64,000 nucleotides of DNA from Candidatus Woesearchaeota archaeon (GCA_017609645.1 JAFCDQ010000003.1:1-64000), one strand, 5' to 3'. Counted from the stretch's first letter, positions 48,147 through 56,415 are shown. Numbers and translations are program-made. The notes: generated from the letters alone by a model not told the origin.

Positions 48147-49454
48147 ATGAAAGTATTTGAAGATTTAGGCTTAAGTAAGTATTTACTTGAAGTCATAAAA
48201 AAATTAGGGATAACAACTCCCACTAAGATTCAGGAAGAAGCTATTCCTCCTGTTATCGCAGGAAAAGATGTTGTTGGTGAATCAGCAACAGGTTCTGGAA
48301 AAACTATTGCTTTTGGCAGTGGAATTGTAGAAAATGTAAAGCCTGGAGAAGGTTTGCAGGCATTAATTCTTACTCCAACAAGAGAACTTGCAGAGCAAGT
48401 TTCAGGTGTTTTAAAAGAATTATCTAAATATTTGAGAACACTCTCTGTTTATGGCGGAGTTTCAATTAATACTCAAATTCATGGTTTGAAAAAAGCAGAG
48501 GTTGTTGTTGCAACTCCAGGAAGATTATTAGATCATCTGGAAAGAAGAACAATTAATCTTTCAAAAATTAAAATATTAGTTTTAGATGAAGCAGATCGTA
48601 TGCTTGACATGGGATTTATCGACGATGTGGAAAAAATAATTAAACACTGTCCAAAAAAACGTCAGACATTGTTTTTCTCTGCTACAATTTCTCAGGAAAT
48701 AAAGAGATTAGCTAGAAAACATATGAATGATCCTATAAACATAGCTGCGACAAAAATGGTTGATCCTGCTAAGCTTAAGCAAGTGTATTATAATATTGAG
48801 AAAAACCAAAAATTATCTTTGCTTGCTCATTTGCTACAGCATGAAAATTCAGGTTTAGTTATGGTTTTCTGCAATACAAGAAGAACTACAGAGTTTGTTA
48901 TGAAAACTCTTCGTGCTAACAGGATTAAAGCAATTTCAATCCACGGTGGTTTGACTCAGAACAAGCGTGATAAAAACCTTCACATGTTTAATGACGCTAA
49001 GGCAGGCGTTCTTGTCTGCACTGACGTTGCTGCCAGAGGTTTGGATATTGCTAATGTTTCTCATATTTATAATTATGAGATTCCTAATGATCCTAAGGAT
49101 TATGTTCATAGAATTGGCAGAACTGCTCGTGCAGGAGAGTCAGGTAAAGTGATTAATGTGCTTTGCCAGTATGATCATGATAATTTCTCAAGGATTTTGG
49201 ATGAATATCGTACGTTCTCTATTGAGAATTTAGAAAAACCTCATTTAGAGAGAATTGAAGTTAGAATGGATACACCTGTTCAAAGAGGTAGAGGTTCATT
49301 TCATTCTAATGGAAGAGGTTCATCTCACTCAGGTAGAGGTTCATTTCATTCTAATGGAAGAGGTTCATCTCATTCAGATAGAGGTTCATCTCAGTCTAGT
49401 GGAAGAAGGTCATTTAACAGACCTAATCAAGGTTATAGGAGAGGGAGGCTCTAA
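48147..49454 (+). CDS. DEAD-box RNA helicase with Gly/Ser/His/Arg-rich C-terminal tail
   Basis: GESATGSGKTIAF, LTPTRELAEQ, ATPGRLLDHL, LDEADRMLDMGF, FSATIS, HRIGRTARAGESG. Confidence 0.96.
   Translation: MKVFEDLGLSKYLLEVIKKLGITTPTKIQEEAIPPVIAGKDVVGESATGSGKTIAFGSGIVENVKPGEGLQALILTPTRELAEQVSGVLKELSKYLRTLSVYGGVSINTQIHGLKKAEVVVATPGRLLDHLERRTINLSKIKILVLDEADRMLDMGFIDDVEKIIKHCPKKRQTLFFSATISQEIKRLARKHMNDPINIAATKMVDPAKLKQVYYNIEKNQKLSLLAHLLQHENSGLVMVFCNTRRTTEFVMKTLRANRIKAISIHGGLTQNKRDKNLHMFNDAKAGVLVCTDVAARGLDIANVSHIYNYEIPNDPKDYVHRIGRTARAGESGKVINVLCQYDHDNFSRILDEYRTFSIENLEKPHLERIEVRMDTPVQRGRGSFHSNGRGSSHSGRGSFHSNGRGSSHSDRGSSQSSGRRSFNRPNQGYRRGRL
49290..49424 (+). repeat. 45-bp coding tandem repeat (two near-identical copies plus a degenerate third)
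   Basis: AGAGGTTCATTTCATTCTAATGGAAGAGGTTCATCTCACTCAGGT repeated at 49290, 49335, 49380. Confidence 0.85.
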
Positions 49455-49496
49455 AAATAGAAGTATTTAAAAATGAGCGCGAATTCCTTTAATATT

Positions 49497-49619
49497 ATGG
49501 CTGATTACAAACTCGTTAAGTATTGCAGATTATGCAAGACTCGATTTGTAGTCAATAAAAGTGAAGCAAAGAAAAACTACTGCGATAAATGCATAGTGAA
49601 GATGAATAGCGCTTCATAA
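49497..49619 (+). CDS. Small zinc-ribbon protein (40 aa)
   Basis: MADYKLVKYCRLCKTRFVVNKSEAKKNYCDKCIVKMNSAS; not in the ORF track. Confidence 0.65.
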   Translation: MADYKLVKYCRLCKTRFVVNKSEAKKNYCDKCIVKMNSAS

Positions 49620-49630
49620 GGAGGAAAAAA

Positions 49631-49825
49631 ATGAAAGGAACAGTAAAGTTCTTCAACGAGATGAAAGGTTTTGGATTCATCGCTGGAGAAGATGGAAAAG
49701 AATATTTTGTACATCAGACAGGATTAGGTGAAGGCGCCAGATTAAGAGAAAATGATGCCGTCACATTTGATGTCGAAGAAGGCGAAAGAGGCCCAAAAGC
49801 AGTCAATGTTCAAAGAAGCGAGTAA
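49631..49825 (+). CDS. Cold-shock domain protein
   Basis: KGTVKFFNEMKGFGFIAGEDGKEYFVHQTGL; SD AGGAGG. Confidence 0.95.
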   Translation: MKGTVKFFNEMKGFGFIAGEDGKEYFVHQTGLGEGARLRENDAVTFDVEEGERGPKAVNVQRSE

Positions 49826-49923
49826 AATTTGTCAATCAAATTAACTTAATTTAAAAATAATTTTTCTTTTTTAATATTTTTTTTCTCATAAGTTTTATAT
49901 ATTAGTGTTTTGTTACAATTTTT

Positions 49924-50103
49924 ATGAATACTGTGAGCAGAACAATAACAGGGACTCTTTCGATTATTTTAGGATTAGTTTTAATTATAATTGGTTTTTT
50001 TTTACATGTTTCTGCATTAATTTATGGTATTCCTATTTTTTTTATTGGAATTTTCATTCTTTTTAATAAAAAAGAAGATCATATTGAAAAAATAAAGCAA
50101 TGA
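49924..50103 (+). CDS. Small membrane protein (59 aa)
   Basis: MNTVSRTITGTLSIILGLVLIIIGFFLHVSALIYGIPIFFIGIFILFNKKEDHIEKIKQ; just below ORF-track cutoff. Confidence 0.65.
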   Translation: MNTVSRTITGTLSIILGLVLIIIGFFLHVSALIYGIPIFFIGIFILFNKKEDHIEKIKQ

Positions 50104-50112
50104 GGTAAAAAA

Positions 50113-50436
50113 ATGGTAGATATAATCGTTACAACTGGAAATGTAGTTCCTGGGAAAAAAATTGTTAAAGTCCTTGGAGTTGTCAAAGGCAGCACTGTAA
50201 GAGCCAGAAATCTTGGAAGAGATATTGGCGCAGCATTAAAGAGCATGGTAGGTGGAGAAGTTAAAACCTACACAGCGATGACAAAGCATGCAAGAGATGA
50301 AGCATTTAATAGAATGGTTAATGAAGCATTAGATATGAACGCTGATGCAGTTATTGGTGTTCGATTTACAACTTCAATGGTGATGGCAGGAGCTTCTGAA
50401 ATGCTTGCATATGGAACTGCAGTTAAGATTAAGTAA
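50113..50436 (+). CDS. YbjQ/UPF0145 (DUF74) family protein
   Basis: GNVVPGKKIVKVLGVVKGSTVRARNLGRDIGAALKSMVGGEVKTYT...ALDMNADAVIGVRF. Confidence 0.92.
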   Translation: MVDIIVTTGNVVPGKKIVKVLGVVKGSTVRARNLGRDIGAALKSMVGGEVKTYTAMTKHARDEAFNRMVNEALDMNADAVIGVRFTTSMVMAGASEMLAYGTAVKIK

Positions 50437-50508
50437 TAATAACTCGGAAGGCTAAGTATATTCTAGATAATATATAAATTTAAAAGATTTAAAATCTTAT
50501 TGATAAAT

Positions 50509-50808
50509 ATGTTTGTATCTGAAATAGTTAAAATAGATCAACCGATTCATTACAAGAATCTAGAAAAAGCACTTATAGAAGCTGCAAAAGATATGGGATG
50601 GAGAGCAAAAGTTGGTCGTTATTATGAGTTGCCATATAAGGTTATAACTTTAAAAGGGAGAATTCTGCCTTTTACTAAAATGAAGATTACAATTGATGAA
50701 AGTGCAGTAAACCTAAATCATGTTAAAATTGATATTAATTTTTTTTCTTATGACAAATTTAAAGAATATTTAGCAGTTGTTTCTGAAAACTTAAAAGACT
50801 CTGCGTAA
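50509..50808 (+). CDS. Hypothetical protein
   Basis: Complete ORF; ATG at 50509 downstream of a promoter-like region. Confidence 0.55.
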   Translation: MFVSEIVKIDQPIHYKNLEKALIEAAKDMGWRAKVGRYYELPYKVITLKGRILPFTKMKITIDESAVNLNHVKIDINFFSYDKFKEYLAVVSENLKDSA

Positions 50809-50868
50809 GTGTAATTGAAACTAATCCTGTTAATAAGCTTTATATATGAGTTTAGCTTTGAAAGTATT

Positions 50869-51303
50869 ATGAAAATAACTATTTCCCCAGCAAAAAACAA
50901 GGATTTTGAAGGAGTATTTTATTTGTTAGATAAGCACTTATGGCCAAAAACAAAAATAAATAAAAGAAAACTAAAAGAAATATATGTGCGGCAATTAAAG
51001 AAAAAGAAAATATTCTTGATGGCTAAAATTAATTCAGAGATAGTTGGTTTTATATCATTAAATATTAGATTAGATATTCAAATTCAAGAAAAAATTGGTC
51101 AAATAGAAGAATTAGTGGTGAAGGAACAACAACGTAGATTAGGAATCGGCAAAAAGTTAATGCAAGCTGTAATGAAAGAAGCTAAAAAACAAAAGTGTGC
51201 TGAAATTCATCTAACTTCTAATATGAAAAGAAAATCTGCTCATAAATTCTATAAAAAATTAGGTTTCAAAAGCACTGCTTACTTGTTTTGGAAAGAAATT
51301 TGA
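50869..51303 (+). CDS. GNAT N-acetyltransferase
   Basis: IEELVVKEQQRRLGIGKKLMQAVMKEAKKQKCAEIHLTSN...HKFYKKLGFKS. Confidence 0.88.
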   Translation: MKITISPAKNKDFEGVFYLLDKHLWPKTKINKRKLKEIYVRQLKKKKIFLMAKINSEIVGFISLNIRLDIQIQEKIGQIEELVVKEQQRRLGIGKKLMQAVMKEAKKQKCAEIHLTSNMKRKSAHKFYKKLGFKSTAYLFWKEI

Positions 51304-51397
51304 AATATTGAACCTACCTCCGTTAGGCACTTGAGTATATTTTTGAGTTTTCAGGTTTGCCATAAGTTTTATAAAAAATTAGAGAATTTTGTTTATT

Positions 51398-51709
51398 ATG
51401 CCTAAATTAGTTCGCGACAAAATCCCTGAAATTATTGAAAAAGCAGGTAAGAAACCTGTTACTCATATAGCTGATGATAGTGAATATTGGGATAAATTGA
51501 AATTAAAACTTCAGGAAGAAGTTGATGAAGTTCTTGAAGCTGATTCTCCTGAAGAAGTTAAAGAAGAATTAGCTGATATTATTGAAGTTATTAATGCTAT
51601 ATGTGATTTTAAAAGTATTGATATAACTGAAGTGGAATCTTTAAGAGAAAAAAAAGCCAAAGAAAGAGGCGGTTTTAAGGATAAAATAATTCTTGATGAT
51701 GTTGAATAA
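51398..51709 (+). CDS. MazG/HisE-like phosphoribosyl-ATP pyrophosphohydrolase family protein
   Basis: MPKLVRDKIPEIIEKAGKKP...LKLKLQEEVDEVLEADSPEEVKEELADIIEVINAI. Confidence 0.88.
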   Translation: MPKLVRDKIPEIIEKAGKKPVTHIADDSEYWDKLKLKLQEEVDEVLEADSPEEVKEELADIIEVINAICDFKSIDITEVESLREKKAKERGGFKDKIILDDVE

Positions 51710-51717
51710 AAGAAAAA

Positions 51718-51891
51718 TTACTTTTTAGAATAGATCATATATTCAATAATCAATGTGAAGAGTGGAAATAAAACACTGAGCATAATTCTAGTATCATTTC
51801 CAATAGAAGCAGATTGTAAGAGAAAAAAGACAATTAATCCTAACATAATCGCTTGAAGTGTTCCAAATATCCAAAATATGTTATTTTTCAT
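51718..51891 (-). CDS. Small membrane protein (57 aa)
   Basis: MKNNIFWIFGTLQAIMLGLIVFFLLQSASIGNDTRIMLSVLFPLFTLIIEYMIYSKK; below track cutoff. Confidence 0.55.
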   Translation of the reverse strand: MKNNIFWIFGTLQAIMLGLIVFFLLQSASIGNDTRIMLSVLFPLFTLIIEYMIYSKK

Positions 51892-52067
51892 TTTTTAACC
51901 TTCTCTATAATAAGAATAGAATGTACTTTTGATCCGTAAAATAAAAAAAGAGTTTTAACATCTGGGATTATTGAAATAACTTCTCCTTTTAGATTATTGA
52001 GAAAATTTTCCAGCATATCAGTGTTTTTACCCAATTTAATGTTTAATTTATGTACTTTGTATTTCAT
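51888..52067 (-). CDS. Small hypothetical protein (59 aa)
   Basis: MKYKVHKLNIKLGKNTDMLENFLNNLKGEVISIIPDVKTLFLFYGSKVHSILIIEKVKK; 4-nt ATGA overlap with 51718..51891. Confidence 0.55.
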   Translation of the reverse strand: MKYKVHKLNIKLGKNTDMLENFLNNLKGEVISIIPDVKTLFLFYGSKVHSILIIEKVKK

Positions 52068-52217
52068 ATAAAGGTAATTAATTGTTAGACTTTATTAATT
52101 TTTTCTTTTATTGTAACTAATGCTGTTAGGCGACCGAAGAGTTAAGAATTTGCCTTGATTCTTCAGTAGTAAAAACCAAAAGTTTTAAATATAGAGTTTT
52201 ATTTTTTTCAATTTAAT

Positions 52218-52505
52218 ATGGAAAAAATTATTTATGAAGGTAACGTAGATAACTTATCTAAGAGCAGGGATATATGGGATTTTGGTAAGTATTTAAAGAA
52301 AGAATTAGGAGGCGAAGAGCTATTAACATCTTCAAGCCCTGAATCACGAGTACGAAGGGATTGTATAGCATATCATTTAACTCCATATTCTATTTCACTT
52401 TCAGCAGAAGTTTTAAAGAATGAAAAATTAACTATTAAGTTAGTTGGTAATGAAGAAAATATTGGCGTAGTTGAAGAAATAATTCTTAAACAAATTAAGA
52501 AATAA
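52218..52505 (+). CDS. Hypothetical protein (95 aa)
   Basis: Complete ORF with upstream TATA-like TTTTAAATATAG. Confidence 0.55.
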   Translation: MEKIIYEGNVDNLSKSRDIWDFGKYLKKELGGEELLTSSSPESRVRRDCIAYHLTPYSISLSAEVLKNEKLTIKLVGNEENIGVVEEIILKQIKK

Positions 52506-52580
52506 AGAGCATATTTTTAAACCACTTTATAGTAGTAATAACAGAAACATTTATATAGTTTAGATAGTTTTATTAAAAAA

Positions 52581-53552
52581 ATGAAAGAAAAAGGATTTTT
52601 TGGAAATCTTGTAGATTGTACTAAATCTGCTTATCAAAAAGCGTCTTCTAAGTTAAAATCTGCAGGAGGTAAAACTTTGATTTTTTTGGGATTTTTAACT
52701 TTAGAAGCATTGGTATTGCTGGGATGTCAGAATGGAAAGATTGTTCAAGAACTAAAACTAAAAGAAAGAAAAACTTATGATTGTTATAAACTGAAAAGTG
52801 GCGAGTTGAATTCAAATGTAGGCGCTACTATGCGTTTTAATTTAGGTCTTATGACATACCAGATTAAAATGATTGAAGATATTGAACTTGATTTAAAAAA
52901 TAGGTTTTGGATTAACAAAAGAAAAAGTAAAGAAGGGTTTAATCCTCCAGTAACACAATCTTTTGATGAAGAAGGTAATTTAATTATTGGAGAAATAGTT
53001 TTAGCTAAAGATGATAAAAATGGATACAGAATAGTTTGTGAAAGAGCTGATAAAAATAATGATGGCATTATTACTAAAAAAGAAGCAAAGAATCTTTGTA
53101 CCAAATTACTTGAAGAACTGTATTTTAAGAAAAAAATAGATACAAAACTTGGTTTAGACAAACCAAAAACTTTCATAATAACTAAAGAAAAGTATGATTA
53201 CAAATTAATTGAGGGGGAGGAGAATCGATGTATCAAATTTGTTAGCCAAGATTTTTTCTTGATGGATGATAAAGGTTTGAAATATGTGAAGAGTAAAGAT
53301 ACTTTAAGTATACTCGATTCGTGTGGCTATAAGATTGTTTATGAAGATGATTGGAAAAATTGTGATGAAAATTCACGTGTAAGTGATTCACATGTATTAA
53401 GTAATGATGATCTTGATATTGATTCTATTGGTACTGCTGCAGGTGGAAATACAAAACCTACTTATCACAAACCAACTAAAGAAGAATTACGCAAAGCAAC
53501 TATAGAATATAAAGATTTAGTTCGTCAAATTAAAATTAGTGAAAATAATTAA
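52581..53552 (+). CDS. Hypothetical membrane-anchored/exported protein (323 aa)
   Basis: N-terminal hydrophobic segment TLIFLGFLTLEALVLLGCQNGK. Confidence 0.6.
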   Translation: MKEKGFFGNLVDCTKSAYQKASSKLKSAGGKTLIFLGFLTLEALVLLGCQNGKIVQELKLKERKTYDCYKLKSGELNSNVGATMRFNLGLMTYQIKMIEDIELDLKNRFWINKRKSKEGFNPPVTQSFDEEGNLIIGEIVLAKDDKNGYRIVCERADKNNDGIITKKEAKNLCTKLLEELYFKKKIDTKLGLDKPKTFIITKEKYDYKLIEGEENRCIKFVSQDFFLMDDKGLKYVKSKDTLSILDSCGYKIVYEDDWKNCDENSRVSDSHVLSNDDLDIDSIGTAAGGNTKPTYHKPTKEELRKATIEYKDLVRQIKISENN

Positions 53553-53592
53553 ATTCGAGATTAAGTAGAGGTTGGTTTTTCAACATGAAAAA

Positions 53593-54147
53593 TCATTTCA
53601 GAACATCATATAATTCTTTATTAAGAACAATCTTATTTATTTTTCCAATCTTCTCTTTATGAATAATTCCTTTTTGTTCAAGGTTTATAAGAATCCTGTG
53701 AGTTTTAACTTTATTTAAGTTTGGCAGGTGAGATAATTCATATTGCTGTACTTTGCCGTTATTTTCTAACAATGTTTCAATTACTTTCTTTTCCTGACCT
53801 GTTAGAAAGTTTAGGATTATTTTAGTATTTTTCTTTAATGATTGTTCTTGTTGAATCACCTTATCAGACATGATGTAATAAACTAATGTTCCAACCAATA
53901 AACCCATGAGTGCGATAATTGGCAATAAATAAAAACTATGGAATATTGGTTGTGATTCCCTTCTTTCTGTTAAGAATTGTTTAATCTCTTCATGAGTCAT
54001 ACCATCTATAACATCATGATCAAGTCTTGATTCTTCTCTTACATCATGTTGAAGATTGAAATACATGCTTATTGATATGATTAATAAGGTAAATGAGATA
54101 ATTATACCAATGCCTAAAATTATTTTCCTGTTATTTTTCAGGTTCAT
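53593..54147 (-). CDS. Membrane-anchored winged-helix transcriptional regulator (2 TM plus wHTH)
   Basis: TM helices IILGIGIIISFTLLIISISMYF and FYLLPIIALMGLLVGTLVYYIM; wHTH LTGQEKKVIETLLENNGKVQQYELSHLPNLNKVKTHRILINLEQKGIIHKEK. Confidence 0.8.
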   Translation of the reverse strand: MNLKNNRKIILGIGIIISFTLLIISISMYFNLQHDVREESRLDHDVIDGMTHEEIKQFLTERRESQPIFHSFYLLPIIALMGLLVGTLVYYIMSDKVIQQEQSLKKNTKIILNFLTGQEKKVIETLLENNGKVQQYELSHLPNLNKVKTHRILINLEQKGIIHKEKIGKINKIVLNKELYDVLK

Positions 54148-54188
54148 AATATCAATAATAGACAGGTTCTATATATAAATATTATCAT

Positions 54189-54296
54189 AGTTTCGCTATT
54201 TTGAAACTCAGTTTCAACATAAATGACATAGTTTCAGTAATCAATATGTATGGTTTCAACCATATGATACTATAGGTTGAAACAAAGATTTCAACA
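54189..54296. promoter_or_regulatory. Array of GTTTCA/TGAAAC half-sites including perfect palindrome TTGAAACT-C-AGTTTCAA (54201-54217)
   Basis: Half-sites read at ~54190, 54202, 54211, 54231, 54253, 54278 and a variant at 54288; ATGGTT-TC-AACCAT palindrome at ~54250. Confidence 0.65.
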
Positions 54297-54309
54297 AGGA
54301 GGTAAAAAA

Positions 54310-54717
54310 ATGAAAAAAGGAACAATATTTGGTTTGTTTGCACTTTTGGTTGTTGGAATGGTTTTTTCAGCAAGCATGGTAAGCGCTTACAGAGGGGATT
54401 ATTCAGTAAAAGGTCCCAACTATAATGAAGATAGGCATGTGGCAATGCAAAATGCATTTGATTCATTAGATTATGATGCCTGGAAAGAATTGATGACCGA
54501 AGATGGCAGACATCCAAGAGTTGTAGAGGTTGTAACTGAAAGCAATTTTGAAACCTTTGTTCAAGCTCATGAAGCAGGAGAAAATGGTGATTATGAAACT
54601 GCTGCACAATTAAGAGCTGAACTTGCTTTATACAACGGCAATGGTCCAAAAGATGGAACTGGTTATGGTAGAGGCCAAAGAATGCAGCAAAACGGATTAA
54701 GAAAAGGAAGGATGTAA
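54310..54717 (+). CDS. Secreted small protein with Gly/Asn/Gln/Arg-rich tail
   Basis: Signal peptide MKKGTIFGLFALLVVGMVFSASMVSA|YRGDY; SD GGAGGT. Confidence 0.7.
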   Translation: MKKGTIFGLFALLVVGMVFSASMVSAYRGDYSVKGPNYNEDRHVAMQNAFDSLDYDAWKELMTEDGRHPRVVEVVTESNFETFVQAHEAGENGDYETAAQLRAELALYNGNGPKDGTGYGRGQRMQQNGLRKGRM

Positions 54718-54759
54718 AACCTTCTATTTTTTTATTTTTTTTCAATGAGGTAAAAGAAA

Positions 54760-54972
54760 ATGGCATATGGAATGGGATTTTTGTATGGAATAGGCGCACA
54801 AATATTATTTTTTATAGTCACTATTGTTTTGATTGTTTGGTTTGTTAAAAATTCAAATAAAAAAGTGAACAATGCTAAAGATATACTTGATAACAGATTA
54901 GCAGCAGGAGAGATAGAGAAAAAACAGTATATTTCATTGTTGAAAATAATAAATGCGGAGGAAAAAAAATGA
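54760..54972 (+). CDS. SHOCT-domain membrane protein
   Basis: TM helix then AKDILDNRLAAGEIEKKQYISLLKII. Confidence 0.82.
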   Translation: MAYGMGFLYGIGAQILFFIVTIVLIVWFVKNSNKKVNNAKDILDNRLAAGEIEKKQYISLLKIINAEEKK

Positions 54973-55295
54973 AAAAAATAGTTTTTTTAATGGTAGTTTT
55001 GATTGCAGTTATTGGGTGCACATCTGAGTCAAGTCATGAACATTCAGATGACGAACTGCATGACTACTCTATAGAAATTGAAGGGCAGGAAATGAAATTG
55101 CTGACAGTGCAGCAAGTAGCAGATTTATGGGAAATAGATTCACAAGAACTGTTTAATAAAATGGTTGAAGAATTTAATTTAAAAGGAGATTATACAACAG
55201 CAACAGTATTAGATGAGATGAGATTAGAGTATAAATTTTCACCTGCTATGATAAAAGATTTTGCTGAAGAAATGAAAACAGGTATTATCCAATGA
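54969..55295 (+). CDS. Lipoprotein with His/Asp-rich N-terminus
   Basis: Lipobox FLMVVLIAVIGC|TSESSHEHSDDELHDY; 4-nt overlaps with neighbours. Confidence 0.7.
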   Translation: MKKIVFLMVVLIAVIGCTSESSHEHSDDELHDYSIEIEGQEMKLLTVQQVADLWEIDSQELFNKMVEEFNLKGDYTTATVLDEMRLEYKFSPAMIKDFAEEMKTGIIQ

Positions 55296-55564
55296 ATAAA
55301 TTGAAATTAAATTATTGGATTGATGTTGGACTGGCAATATCTTTTTTTACTTGTTTTTTTACAGGTTTGATTAAATGGCCAGGTTTAATAAAAATAATCG
55401 GCACATCTGCATACAAAACTTTGCACTTTAGAAACATTTCAGTGTTGCATGATTGGAGTGGACTTGTTATGGGTTTGCTTGTTTTCATTCATTTAGTTTT
55501 ACACTGGAAATGGATGGTTGTTATGACAAAAAACATTTTTAAGAGAAGTGTAAAAGAAGTTTGA
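55292..55564 (+). CDS. DUF4405-like membrane protein
   Basis: Hydrophobic helices with conserved His: LHFRNISVLHDWSGLVMGLLVFIHLVLHWKWM. Confidence 0.78.
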   Translation: MNKLKLNYWIDVGLAISFFTCFFTGLIKWPGLIKIIGTSAYKTLHFRNISVLHDWSGLVMGLLVFIHLVLHWKWMVVMTKNIFKRSVKEV

Positions 55565-55631
55565 ACCTAACACATTATATGCGAATTATCTTCAATTCTA
55601 TTGAAACATTCGCTATATATTAGGGTTAGGT
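55565..55631. repeat. Nested imperfect inverted repeat (ACCTAAC/GTTAGGT, GCGAAT/ATTCGC, TTCAAT-TCT-ATTGAA)
   Basis: Direct reading of three co-axial complementary arm pairs after the DUF4405 stop codon. Confidence 0.6.
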
Positions 55632-55709
55632 TGCAACATATTCGCTTTTTCTGTAATTATTTGCAAGTTTAGAAAAGGAATTTTCAGTTTTTGTTAGAAA
55701 GTTTTATAT

Positions 55710-55733
55710 AATACTTAATATATACTAAGTATT
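55710..55733. promoter_or_regulatory. Probable RHH operator AATACTTA-N8-TAAGTATT
   Basis: Perfect 8-bp arms directly downstream of TATA (GTTTTATATA) and 4 bp before the RHH ATG. Confidence 0.6.
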
Positions 55734-55736
55734 ACG

Positions 55737-56003
55737 ATGGAAGCTATAAGTCTTAAATTAGATGCGCATTTGTTAAATGCAGTAGATAAAAATTTGAGTA
55801 AAAATAATTTTAGCACAAGAACTGAATTTATTAGAACTGCTATTAGAGAGAAGTTAGCAGATTTAAGCAAAGATGAATTAATAAAAGAATTCTTGAAATT
55901 TAGAGGAAGAGCTAAGAAAAAAACCACATATGAAGAAAACAGAAGAACAAGAGAAGCAGTAAGTAAAGAATTGATGGCTGAATTAGATAAAAAATTTAGT
56001 TGA
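55737..56003 (+). CDS. Ribbon-helix-helix (CopG/Arc) antitoxin-like protein
   Basis: MEAISLKLDAHLLNAVDKNLSKNNFSTRTEFIRTAIREKLADLSKDELI. Confidence 0.85.
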   Translation: MEAISLKLDAHLLNAVDKNLSKNNFSTRTEFIRTAIREKLADLSKDELIKEFLKFRGRAKKKTTYEENRRTREAVSKELMAELDKKFS

Positions 56004-56415
56004 TTTGTTCAGGTCTTACAGTTTTCGTTATATCTGATAATTTTTCAAAGAAATGTTTGTCTTGTGAAATCATTATTGCTTTATTATTTCTTGCTTGAAT
56101 AGCATTTAAACAATCGATATAGGGAATATTTCTTTTTTTTGATAATTTTTTGGCTTCTTCATGCTCTTCTTTTTTGATTTCAATTTTTATTAATATTTTA
56201 GAAATAAATAAAATATTGAGCAAGTCATTAATTTCTTTTTCAGAATAATCTTTTTTCAATTCCCCTAGTATTGATTTGGAAAAAAGAATCTTATCTTTTC
56301 TTTTAAGAATTTTCATAAATAATTCTGTTGCATATTTTCCCAGAGGTCTTCCTATTTTACTCATTCTATTTTCATAAAAATCTCTCCATATACAAGTATC
56401 AAAATAGTATTTCAC
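55996..56415 (-). CDS. PIN-domain toxin-like ribonuclease
   Basis: MKYYFDTCIWRDFYENR (catalytic D), SKSILGELKKD, IPYIDCLNAIQARNNKAIMISQDKHF. Confidence 0.85.
   Translation of the reverse strand: MKYYFDTCIWRDFYENRMSKIGRPLGKYATELFMKILKRKDKILFSKSILGELKKDYSEKEINDLLNILFISKILIKIEIKKEEHEEAKKLSKKRNIPYIDCLNAIQARNNKAIMISQDKHFFEKLSDITKTVRPEQIN

Noticed and set aside
49255-49470. Plus-strand 71-aa ORF overlapping the DEAD-box helicase tail
   Set aside because: Alternative-frame readthrough of the 45-bp tandem repeat
52100-52165. Hairpin AAGAAT-TTGCCTTG-ATTCTT, considered as ncRNA or terminator
   Set aside because: Short AU-rich stem in an intergenic gap, no supporting promoter or conserved motif
54185-54799. 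Minus-strand 204-aa ORF over the operator array and secreted-protein gene
   Set aside because: Gln/His/Leu-rich composition, overlaps a regulatory region and two supported plus-strand genes with SD sites and a signal peptide
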